Assembly (NCBI GenBank): GCA_025399215.1
Contig: MU621109.1
Location: forward strand, 45,154-109,153
Origin: Globomyces pollinis-pini
Lineage: Eukaryota; Chytridiomycota; Chytridiomycetes; Rhizophydiales; Globomycetaceae
Direction: 5' to 3'
Length of the DNA: 64,000 bases
The notes beneath the pieces are model-generated. The model had not been told where the DNA came from and ran no database searches. It saw only the letters and a program-made list of their open reading frames with translations. Both the position numbers and the translations under genes were made by a program. This document shows, in pieces, positions 33,576 to 42,284 of the stretch (its first letter is position 1; every line of letters begins with the position of its first letter).

Positions 33576-34693
33576 ATGAAAATGAATTATTTTGCTGGAA
33601 ATCCATTGGATAGGTTTTACCGTTTCATTTAATTCTAGACAATCATTTAAACGTGCAAATAAAGATTTATTATCCAAAGAACGATCAGCAAATTCAAAAA
33701 CTATCCTATTTCATAATCTCAATTATTTAGCTAATCTATCAAACAAACAAATTAATTGGTTAACTCCTCGTCAAACAACTTTTCTCGATTTAGATAAAAT
33801 ACCATCTGTTTATCTAGGATGGGATAATAAATCTTCAGTTAGTTATTGGGCAATGGATGTGTCTACTTTACCACTTGAAACGTTCAAAGAATTCGGTCCA
33901 TTTTTGGAATGTCGTCGAAATGCTACTCAGTTAACTGAATCGGAAGCTGCTATATTAGCTCAAGCAAGATCAATGTTGGATTGGAATCAACGATATGTAA
34001 ATTAAAATTGTTTCATTTTAGTATTACTGTTCAGGTTGTGGATCTAAAACGGAATCTCAAGATGTATGAATTATTCAAGTTTCTTATGAATTAGGTTGGT
34101 TATAAACGACAATGTGTGAATGAAAAATGTGTTTCTCAAAATTCCACGCAGAATTATGCTCATCCAAGAACGGATGCTGTTGTTATTTCAGTAGTTATTA
34201 GGTAAACTTGTTTTTATTCATTTCAGTCCTTGTGGCAATAAAATTTTACTTGGTCGTAAGCCGAATTGGGGTGCAACTACATATTCATGTTTGGGTATGT
34301 TGTAAACTCTCATACTGATATATATGTAGCTGGATTTGTTGAACCGGGAGAATCTTTGGAAGAAGCTGTACGAAGAGAAGTGTATGAAGAAGCAGGTGTA
34401 GTAGTATCAAATGTAACATATCATTCAAGTCAACCTTGGCCATTTCCATCCAACTTGATGTTTGGTTGTATTTCTCAAGCTACCACCACTGACATCAAAT
34501 TCTTTGATGATGAATTAGAAGGTATTCAAGTTTTACTATTCATGATTTAGACGCGAAATGGTTCGACTACCAAACTGTACAAAGTGCTTTAAAAGGAGAA
34601 TCTAAAGTTTTAAGCCTTCCGTCTTCTGTTGCCATTGCTTATACTTTAATAACACATTGGGTTAGTACGTTTAAAAATAACAATAAACTTTAA
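33576..34693 (+). CDS. NPY1: NADH diphosphatase (NUDT12/Npy1/NudC-type NUDIX hydrolase)
   Basis: About six introns of 25-35 nt are removed. After a variable N-terminal domain comes a C4 zinc ribbon ([12 protein letters not shown]... RQCVNEKC), then [20 protein letters not shown] and [18 protein letters not shown], and the complete NUDIX box [20 protein letters not shown] (G-x5-E-x7-REVxEEAG). The NudC-type motif [14 protein letters not shown], diagnostic for the NADH branch, follows. The enzyme cleaves NADH (and NAD-capped RNA in some members) to NMNH and AMP, in peroxisome or cytosol. The C-terminus is placed at the TAA 34691-34693; a further splice beyond TLITHW is possible but not required. 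Confidence 0.9.
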
Positions 34694-34875
34694 ATACTAC
34701 AAAATTATAGATACTTCACAGATACGTACAACTAAACAAAGTGTATAAGGATGTACAAATTATTTTGCTTCTTGTCAAAGACAATAGATCATACTTTGGG
34801 ACATGCAGCTTAACAAACAACACCCAGCAATCCCACATTTATAAGCAAGCAATCCCAACACAACGCCAACACAAT

Positions 34876-35116
34876 ATGATTTTCAATTTTGATTTACCAG
34901 ATGTCATTAATGATATTGTTTTTCAAAACGACTATTCTAATTTAAAGGACAAGATGGAATTTAATGACAACTTCAAAATAATCAACCAACAAGTAATGTC
35001 CCATACATCTATTATAAATGATATGATTGTCTTTGTATTGGTGGTAATCTCATTTTTTTAAATAGTTTTAGATTATCACCGCACCGATTGCCTTCATTGT
35101 TAGTATCCTAATCTAA
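34876..35116 (+). CDS. small-protein family of the 35-42 kb region, member 1 (divergent)
   Basis: Two exons join over a 28- or 31-nt intron (35044 or 35041 to 35071) to give about 69-70 residues. It starts MIFNFDLPDVINDIVFQNDY, which matches the family start M-x-x-LF-x-N-x-x-(6)-D-I-x-SNDY in spacing and in the ND-I-F pattern. The C-terminal exon is hydrophobic (IITAPIAFIVSILI). No signal peptide is seen; the end could be a membrane anchor. A TATA-like TTATAAG is about 36 bp before the ATG. Function unknown. The family relation is weaker than for members 2-5. Confidence 0.45.
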
Positions 35117-35330
35117 TTCAAATCGATTTTCAGGTTTCCACAAATTCCCCTCAAGTAAAATAAATGATCTCATATTTCCATTTCGTATTTTCCAATTCGA
35201 TCCTTTTACTAATAGTCCAACGTCATTAGTTTTCTGGTTTAAATATGAATTCCCTTCAAGAATTGAACGCAACTGTTAATGATTCTAATTGACATATGAT
35301 AATTTCATACAAGTCCAAAATTATGAATTA

Positions 35331-35575
35331 TCATGATTCAGATTCTGGTTTAGAATATGATAACAGAGTCGTACAATTTTTGGTACGACAACTCCAATTA
35401 AAAACTAACCAATCGGAATGAACTAAAACTTTTCTCTTTTGTGGTTTTACTAGTTGGAACTTAATATTCAAATGGAGGACATGTTCTTTTAACATTTTAA
35501 AACGTTGTTTGAATCGAGAAATGCCTCCAACGTGTTTAATAAGACCATGCGGACAATTAGATGATTGTGGTGTTA
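35331..35575 (-). other. orphan coding-like fragment
   Basis: An open stretch of about 80 codons on the minus strand contains KLTPQSSNCPHGLIKHVGG, then HVLHLNIKFQLVKPQKRKV and ends at a TGA at 35331. No ATG starts it and an in-frame stop lies just upstream. It may be one exon of an unrecognised gene or a remnant. I do not recognise it. Confidence 0.25.
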
Positions 35576-35789
35576 ATTTTCATTACCTTATTTGATAGGT
35601 GATGTAGTTTAAAAATGGTAGTTTCGATACTCATTGTATTTTTAGTGTTGGAGTTGTTTCTTAAATGAATCAATCGTTAATTACAGAACAATATTTGTTA
35701 AAACTGTATATTATGAGATCTTTGAAGTATGAGATAAAAAATGGTTAAGATGAGTTCGCGTAATGAGCTTGTCCTCTTCTGTATATAAA

Positions 35790-36050
35790 TTAGGCGATTA
35801 ACTTCGTTGATAAAAATGAAGAAAACGATGCATTCATAATGATAAGCGGAAGTGTATATGACTAATAGAGTTAGTAATACTCTTATCTTACCATAATGAC
35901 CAAATCTGAAATATAACTGTTGAGGGTAGAAAAGTAGTTGAGTAAAGTAGTGAACTCTTCCTTGTTAGCAGATGGTTCATAAACGTTTTTGAAGTCATCT
36001 GAAAAGATCACGTCACCGAAAAGGTCTTGATTGGAAAATAATTCAAACAT
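35790..36050 (-). CDS. small-protein family of the 35-42 kb region, member 2
   Basis: Exons 36050-35892 and 35861-35790 join over a 30-nt intron to give 76 residues. The conserved N-terminus reads MFELFSNQDLFGDVIFSDDF and exon 1 ends with SYISDLVIM. The C-terminal exon reads SYTLPLIIMNASFSS and ends KLIA, aligning with members 4 and 5. A TATAAAA-like element is about 50 bp upstream on the minus strand. The intron lies between VIM and SYTLPL, the same point as in member 5. There is no signal peptide; two short hydrophobic stretches flank the intron site. Function unknown; not seen in any family I know. Confidence 0.65.
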
Positions 36051-36552
36051 TGTATTTTTGTGTTAATTTAATAGATCACAATTGACCTTATCTCTCACAT
36101 TTTATACAAAATCTGCCCAACGTGGCTGTAATTCAACACATTCTGGTAGTCGGCCGTTTCCTCATGTTAAAATACATTACATGACACGAAAACACATTCA
36201 AAGGATAGTAGATAACGATGTACTTTATTTTGCCCAAATCGATACTTCAAATTGGTTAGATTGGGGGATAATTCATACTTCTTCTTCATTATTTAGATGC
36301 TGTTGTCTGTTTCAGTATCAGAACTCCGTTATCCGCATAGCAGTTAAAGTCCGCCTCAGATAGTATCTGTTTCATAGAAAATCTAAAAAACTCACAACTT
36401 GTCTTTCTTTCGAGTATTTAAAAGCATTCCACCTACTAGATCAATGCATTATGCCATACATTACACGTCAAACCTGATGTGATGATAATGGTTAAAGAAA
36501 ACGCAATAATACCACATTCTGTTTCAAGTAGCCGCTTTTTTGTTAGTCATGA

Positions 36553-36718
36553 CATCAGATGATTTGTGAACTAATTCTCCTAGTCCATCAGATGATAGAA
36601 ATAAATTCTTAAGGATTACTATAATCAGATGATTTCAGAAATGTTATTCCTACATCAAATGACTATTCAATAAGAATTAATAGTCCTCACCAATGGATCG
36701 AATTAGTCACCAGATGAT
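36553..36718. repeat. cluster of five short direct repeats (ATCAGATGAT)
   Basis: The 10-11-bp sequence CATCAGATGAT or a close variant occurs at 36553, 36586, 36623, 36653 (CATCAAATGAC) and 36708 (CACCAGATGAT), all on the plus strand, spaced 30-55 bp. The cluster lies between family members 3 (downstream of its stop) and 2 (about 500 bp upstream of its start). Regulatory role unknown. Confidence 0.55.
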
Positions 36719-36871
36719 TCCTTTAGTCAACGAGAATACCTTATTTTAGAACGTATTCAATCACAAGCAATCAAGCATTGGTAATACCATTATTTTATGA
36801 GAAAAGAAATTTATTGGACAAAATATATGAGATCATTCAGAAGTATGAGGGCAAGAAAAGTAATTTTAGTA

Positions 36872-37125
36872 CTAAAACAATTTAAACAGTGGAAAAGTCC
36901 CCATAAGAGATTCAATCATCGCGAACGGTAATGCAATGAACTATAATCAGTTGTAGTTGTTCATCTTACCAAGAAAATTACATCAAAAAATGATGAACTA
37001 TCCCAACTCTTTTGATCTATGTCATAAGGAGGTGGTTTCCATACAGGATCAAATACGTTGTTGTAGAAGTCTTTACTGATGATAATATCATCGAGAAACT
37101 CTTGATTTTGGAATAGATGATACAT
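36872..37125 (-). CDS. small-protein family of the 35-42 kb region, member 3
   Basis: Exons 37125-36970 and 36940-36872 join over a 29-nt intron, 74 residues. It starts MYHLFQNQEFLDDIIISKDF, then NNVFDPVWKPPPYDID; the position of N-N-V-F-D-P equals that of members 4 and 5. The C-terminal exon (FIALPFAMIESLMGT, ending KLF) keeps the ALP-M pattern. TATA-like ATAAAATAAG lies about 48 bp upstream. It is co-oriented with members 2 and 5. Unknown function. Confidence 0.6.
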
Positions 37126-38815
37126 GGAATAAGGTTTTATAATTAAAATACCAAACTCGACACATTCTTATTTTATAATAGTGGTGACATGTGAAATGGC
37201 ATTATCAAACTGGCGTGTTGGTATTTTTTCGTGTCGATAGGGATATGCAATTAGTGAACTTACTCATTATCTTTTAACAAACAATTTTCCCATTAATAGT
37301 TTCACTATAATACCTCACCCAATTCTCTGTTCACTATTCCTATAAATATATGACAAGTTACCATTTTGTATCAAGTAATTTAGAGGGGATAAATCACATT
37401 CTGCCCACTTCACATGTCATGAACTTGGTCACAAAGCAATAATATTTTAGCGGACAAACAATGATTTTTCGATACGCGATTCCTTATTCCAATCATGCGG
37501 GTTGGAAACCCAAGAAATACTACAATGTTTCAATTTTTTTCACAACAATTTAGTCCAATTTAAGTTTACTTTATTTAATATATGTGAGCTATTCAAGAGA
37601 AGAGTATATTAGCTATGTGACTTGTTATCAAGTATTGATTTAAGCCATCATTTACAAAGAGGATGAATATAAAAGAGATGCAGTCATTACATCAATGGAA
37701 TTGTACAAGACTATATGACAGAATAACAATTCCTTCTTTCGCTGAAATTACAGGAGAACATATTCTATTGACTCAAATGAAGCACAATATAGAATTTTTG
37801 TTTCAAGGTCGTGAGCTGACTCTTCATTTGAGTAATAGAATATGTTCTCCTGTATTTTCAGCGAAAGAAGGAATTATAACCGCCCATCCTTCCTTTTTTA
37901 ACCCTGTATCACTTGCTTTGCCATCTTGGAGTTGATGATGATACAACTCGATGAGAGTTTTGACGTGATCTTCAGTCCAATTAGTAATTTGTTTTTTGTA
38001 TTTTTATAGCTGATATTGAGTGTCGTTGTTTACCTGCCCTAGCAGCTGTTTTCCTTTGTGTTAGTAGGAAGATGCGGTTACAACACCTTCAATAAACTTA
38101 AGGAGTTCATGCCATACATGAAGAATATTGGCTCTACAACCTTTCAAAGAGGCTACTGGCGAATACAATACCAGAATATAAATGGGTACCATTGAGTGAT
38201 TAAAGAATATGAATGATTTAAAGTGATTTGACTATTTTCAGAGTTTAGCTTCTGTAGATCATGAAATAATCCAAGGCAATTGACAGTTAGTTCAAGTGTA
38301 AGTCAGTCATTAATTCTAATAAAAACTGCAACCTGAACTTATTTTTATGTGGATTGTCCTGTTGTGGAGGTATTCAAATAGATACTACTCAAATTCACAT
38401 GTTTTTCAAATTCAATCGCGCCATTGATAATCTAGAATATGGGTCTTTATTAACGATACGACCATGGAAATATAATTTTAATATTAGATCTCCAGGACAT
38501 GGTGCTTCGGAACAGGTTGAACATCACACTGTCAACTGCAACAACACTACATTAATAACATCGTACACATCCAATCTTGGTATTCCAACAATCAATATCA
38601 ATACAGCCTCATTTCACTGTTTCTGCAATTAAATCTTCAAAGAAACTTAAAGAGTCACTTAGGGCTGTGGCGTTTCTTTAGTATTTCTTGGGAGTTGTTC
38701 TGTTCCATTAGATAGACCATGCGCAGGGTAAATTATAGCTCATAGCCTTCACTACTATATAAACCAACCAGATTTCTCTAATAAAAACTCAACCAAATAA
38801 CAATCTAATTATCAA
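37126..38815. other. gene-poor region with the large inverted repeat
   Basis: Apart from the inverted repeat at 37728-37875, no gene is supported. A 92-codon open frame at 38354-38632 (NRAIDNLEYGSLLTIRPWKY) starts with TTG, lacks neighbours and may be a decayed gene. A TATA box (CTATATAAACC) at about 38752 serves family member 4. Confidence 0.4.
37728..37875. repeat. 55-bp inverted repeat with a 39-nt loop (perfect-looking hairpin)
   Basis: The left arm (37728-37782) and the reverse complement of the right arm (37822-37875) agree at 53 of 55 positions: one mismatch and one extra G in the left arm. The arms begin and end with AATTCC...GAAG. The 39-nt loop (37783-37821) is not repeated. Transcribed, it would fold into a near-perfect duplex. 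The repeat is inside a region with no other gene; a hairpin RNA source, a MITE, or a recombination palindrome are all possible. Confidence 0.85.
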
Positions 38816-39043
38816 ATGTTTGAATTATTCTCCAACCAAGATCTTTTCAGTGATATCATCATCTCCAATGATTACAATAACGCTTACGATCCATCTATTC
38901 ACAAAACCAACAAATCCGAAAACGGATTCTTGTCCACTCTCGGCAGTTATGCATCCGATCTACTTATCATGACTTACACACTTCCATTAATGGCCATGAA
39001 CGCTACCTTTTCATATGCTCCTTCCATGAAACTGATTGCTTAA
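38816..39043 (+). CDS. small-protein family of the 35-42 kb region, member 4 (intronless)
   Basis: The gene has one exon and encodes 75 residues: MFELFSNQDLFSDIIISNDY, then NNAYDPSIHKTNKSENG, a middle SYASDLLIM, and the C-terminal TYTLPLMAMNATFSY ending MKLIA. Members 2, 3 and 5 have an intron exactly at the LLIM/TYTLPL boundary; here it is absent, so the copy has lost it or descends from a processed transcript. A TATA box and short 5' UTR are visible (about 63 bp). A near-identical copy of its 3' end occurs after the N gap. Function unknown. Confidence 0.65.
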   Translation: MFELFSNQDLFSDIIISNDYNNAYDPSIHKTNKSENGFLSTLGSYASDLLIMTYTLPLMAMNATFSYAPSMKLIA

Positions 39044-39144
39044 TCGTACCAATCAATTACAATTACCCAATGTACAATATCAACTGTACATTCACAATCT
39101 CTTAACCGTCATATCTTACGATCTCATATTTAAAATAAAATAAA

Positions 39145-39640
39145 ACTCTATCTCTTGATTCAAATCGTTGTACTTCTACTGAGAACTGTTTGTAAAAGAA
39201 TTAATCCCCATTTCGGTTAAGATCAACATTAAGAAACATTAAGATGTGGGTTTGTACAAAAATGATTCCAATTAGGCAATAGTATTATTTGAAATAAATC
39301 ATCATGCACGATCAGTATATCGCGTTTTGGTAATTTTGGCATGTACGTAACGATCCAGTTAAATTATTCATCAGCCTGTCTCCAATATAAAGAATTTCCT
39401 GTCTCTTCATTCAAATTTTTTACTTATAATTGAGACTGGTTTTGGATGAATTAATCCCCATTTCGGTTTAATCAAATTGGTATTCGATACTGTACTAAAT
39501 GATCACAATAAGGTAAAGTATTAATCTGAAAGATGGAAAAATAAATCGGCATCCACGGCCTTCGGTATCGCGTTTTGATCGTTTATGCTGTCCGCCACAA
39601 TCCAGTTAGATTATTCTTCGACAACTTAATATGTGTCACT
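39145..39640 (+). repeat. diverged ~250-bp tandem duplication
   Basis: Two units run in tandem with a period of about 250 bp. Shared anchors are the CTCTTGATTCAAAT/CTCTTCATTCAAAT pair (39150s and 39400s), ATTAATCCCCATTTCGGTT (about 39200 and 39450) and CGCGTTTTG followed by ATCCAGTTA (39321 and 39569). The copies differ at many sites, so the duplication is not recent. No coding frame is conserved between them. Confidence 0.65.
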
Positions 39641-39723
39641 ATGGTGAAGTTAATGTAATAGTGCTGTACTATGAACTAAACTTTTCGTTTCAAATAAAAG
39701 ATGGTATCAATAAATCTGGTTCC

Positions 39724-39843
39724 NNNNNNNNNNNNNNNNNNNNNNNNNNNNNNNNNNNNNNNNNNNNNNNNNNNNNNNNNNNNNNNNNNNNNNNNNNNNN
39801 NNNNNNNNNNNNNNNNNNNNNNNNNNNNNNNNNNNNNNNNNNN
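39724..39843. other. assembly gap (120 N)
   Basis: A run of 120 N. Sequence right after it repeats the 3' part of family member 4, so the gap probably hides another copy of that gene or a collapsed repeat; the true gap length is unknown. Confidence 0.95.
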
Positions 39844-39990
39844 TGGCCATGAATGCTACCTTTTCATATGCTCCTTCCATGAAACTGATTGCTTAATCGT
39901 ACCAATCAATTACAATTACCCAATGTACAATATCAACTTATATTCACTCTATCAAATGTCATAACTTACGATCTCATATTTAAAATAAAA
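39844..39990 (+). pseudogene. 3' copy of small-protein family member 4, truncated by the gap
   Basis: From TGGCCATGAATGCTACC to about 39990 the sequence is nearly identical to 38990-39139, covering the MAMNATFSYAPS...KLIA end of the product and its 3' flank. Only the last ~17 codons are visible; whether the gene is intact depends on the gap. Divergence starts after TATCAACT, where small differences in the 3' flank show it is not the same read. Confidence 0.6.
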
Positions 39991-40090
39991 AGAATCTACA
40001 ATTTTCCAATTCATTTCCGCACTTTTGTATATTGAGCCAACTTGTTTTGAAAAATTATTACTATTTGTTCGAAGCATAGTAGGTATTATT

Positions 40091-41158
40091 TTAATATGCA
40101 GTCTCGGATTGACCTTCCCAAGGCAATATATATAAACTAGAAACTGGGGATGAACTTGGTATCGATATCTCGACATATTGTAGATCGGGGATCAATGGAG
40201 ATGATTTAATTATCGACAGTGGCAATTGAGGGATAGGTATGCGCTTAAGTTGAGGTGGCAAATGGATGGTTTGCTCTCGTTGAATTATCGAAGAACTACT
40301 AACTCCTTGTTTGCCAGTTGTATAAGAAATAGAATCACTACCAATTTCATTCACTTTGTAGCAATGACTTTTGCAGATTGAATTATGATTCGTTTCCAAA
40401 TCTTTTACTGTCTTTGCCTCCAAACCTTTAGTATTCCACATACCTGTATCTTTACTGACATGTTCTGTTGCTGATAATATTTTTTCGAGGGGTGGATTCA
40501 GTTCAATTAGTAGTATAAATTTCAATTCAATGACGCGAAAATATACTAGAACGTGACATATAAGGTGTCCCTTGACCGAAAGATTTCGTATTCCCAGCCC
40601 AAACAATGCCATTGCCAGCAAAGTGTATAACACCAAGAATCCAAAATTGATGTTAAGGGTGGATTTTCTACAATATAGAATAATTGTAAACATTATTACA
40701 GATAATAGTGCTTCAATTACAATGTTCACGCCAGAATTATCACTATACATGATCAAAGGATTAGGAAATGGAAATTTCGATGTAATATAGGTAAACCAGA
40801 TATATACCTGTTGTAATTTTAGTCCGACAGCAATTGGAATTAATATGACATTCATATATAAAAATTTCAGGTTTACAATAGACAACTGCAGCAAAATCAA
40901 TGTGTAGATGGAGATGAATATAAGTGTGTCAAATACAATATGTGTTGATAACAATCCATATAGTATTGACAAATTGTAAGGTGAGTTGAAAATATCAAGT
41001 TTAATGGCCAACATGAATAAGGAAACAGATTGAAGGAGTAGTGAAATTAAGATAAGTTTCCATTTGAAGGTTTTTTCATAGGAGTAGAACAAGTTAACAC
41101 ACACAGATGATACTTCATACATTGCCAATCCAATTAATATTCCATCAATAGCTATCAT
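40091..41158 (-). CDS. 7TM family protein, copy C
   Basis: A single-exon gene of 355 residues starting at the ATG at 41158 (an upstream in-frame TTG is not used). Seven hydrophobic segments span residues 5-230, with the family motif LKLQQVYIWFTYI after segment 4, then PLIMYSDNSG. The C-terminal ~130 residues are cytosolic-looking, Ser/Pro-rich with no domain. Topology and motif match copies B, D and E. A receptor-like role is inference. Confidence 0.65.
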   Translation of the reverse strand: MIAIDGILIGLAMYEVSSVCVNLFYSYEKTFKWKLILISLLLQSVSLFMLAIKLDIFNSPYNLSILYGLLSTHIVFDTLIFISIYTLILLQLSIVNLKFLYMNVILIPIAVGLKLQQVYIWFTYITSKFPFPNPLIMYSDNSGVNIVIEALLSVIMFTIILYCRKSTLNINFGFLVLYTLLAMALFGLGIRNLSVKGHLICHVLVYFRVIELKFILLIELNPPLEKILSATEHVSKDTGMWNTKGLEAKTVKDLETNHNSICKSHCYKVNEIGSDSISYTTGKQGVSSSSIIQREQTIHLPPQLKRIPIPQLPLSIIKSSPLIPDLQYVEISIPSSSPVSSLYILPWEGQSETAY

Positions 41159-41631
41159 TGTCACCAACGTAATATTTTACACTGATATATACTCATAATC
41201 TGACCGTTTTATGATACAAGCCCAACCTCATGTGTACTATTTAAAAATAGACTACAAAGCATATTTGAACTGCAGAATAGTTTTTTATTGGCTCTTTTAT
41301 ATCTACTGCAGTGAAAATTATACATGAGTTACTGTTTTTATGTGGTAAAACGCGTTCAGTGACAAAACGACACATTGGCTCTGAACCGAAGCCAATGTTG
41401 ACAATCAAAACACATGACAGATTATTTGAACAGCGTCATTTAAGGATTAGAAGCTCATGTTTGGAAGTGTTTGCAAAGGTATTGCCTTGGAGTACAAAGA
41501 AAAAAACCATTTAGGTAAATAACCTATTTATTCAAAATAAGTATTATGAGATCATTTATATGAGAGGTTCTTGGTAAAGGAATCAAAATGTACATTATTA
41601 TCAGGTCATGTCTTTGATTAATCTGGTTAGA

Positions 41632-41892
41632 CTAAACTATCCGTTTCATTGACATGGGAGTATACGAAAGTAACCAATCCATAAGAGTTAACGGAAAGGT
41701 AATAGTCTATTGAATAATCAATACATATGCTTAAATTACCATGATGAAGAGATCGGACATATACTTGGTGGTTGAAGTTTGATTTTCATGGTCTGGATGT
41801 GCTTGATGAATAGATGGATCAAAAACGTTATTGTATTCATTTGAGAAGATCACTTCGCTGAAAAGGTCATGGTTGGCAAATAAATCGAACAT
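41632..41892 (-). CDS. small-protein family of the 35-42 kb region, member 5
   Basis: Exons 41892-41740 and 41706-41632 join over a 33-nt intron, 75 residues. It starts MFDLFANHDLFSEVIFSNEY, then NNVFDPSIHQAHPDHEN, then KYMSDLFIM; exon 2 reads TITFPLTLMDWLLSY and ends MKRIV. It is the closest relative of members 2 and 4 in another orientation. A TATAAAA element lies about 50 bp upstream on the minus strand. The open frame extends further upstream without a stop, but homology starts at this Met. Function unknown. Confidence 0.65.
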
Positions 41893-42284
41893 TGTAACTT
41901 GTATTATTGGGGTGTAAATCAATATATCGCGTGTATTTTTATATGACTTAAGGCTGTGAGTAATATGAAATATAAATCGCATGGTCATAATATTTCTTTA
42001 AGTGTTAGATGACAACGTCGCAACACCCAAAAATGCTCGCAAAGATCTTTAATAAGATGGCACCATTTACAACTAGAGCATATGATTAATGGCTTTGCAG
42101 GTAGAACATATGATTAATGGCTTTGCAGTTCTATTCGTTTATTATAGCATCTCTACATAAATCTAACAGCAGAAGTTGTGGGTCTCAGTAGTAACTGAAC
42201 AATTGGATTCTAGAAGAAAATGAATATCAACAACACAATAAGCGAGAAGGTAACTTCGCGTCGCATTAATTTCGCACAATTCCA
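41893..42284. other. intergenic region with a 27-bp tandem duplication
   Basis: The unit TAGAGCATATGATTAATGG...CAG (42074-42100) is repeated at 42102-42128 with one base change and one base between. Nothing else is recognised. Confidence 0.5.

Noticed and set aside
36082..36363. 94-codon open frame
   Set aside because: Starts with TTG, no coding pattern, overlaps promoter of small-protein member 2.
38354..38632. 92-codon open frame with varied composition
   Set aside because: TTG start, no upstream exon and no homologue recognised; kept only as a note in the intergenic entry.
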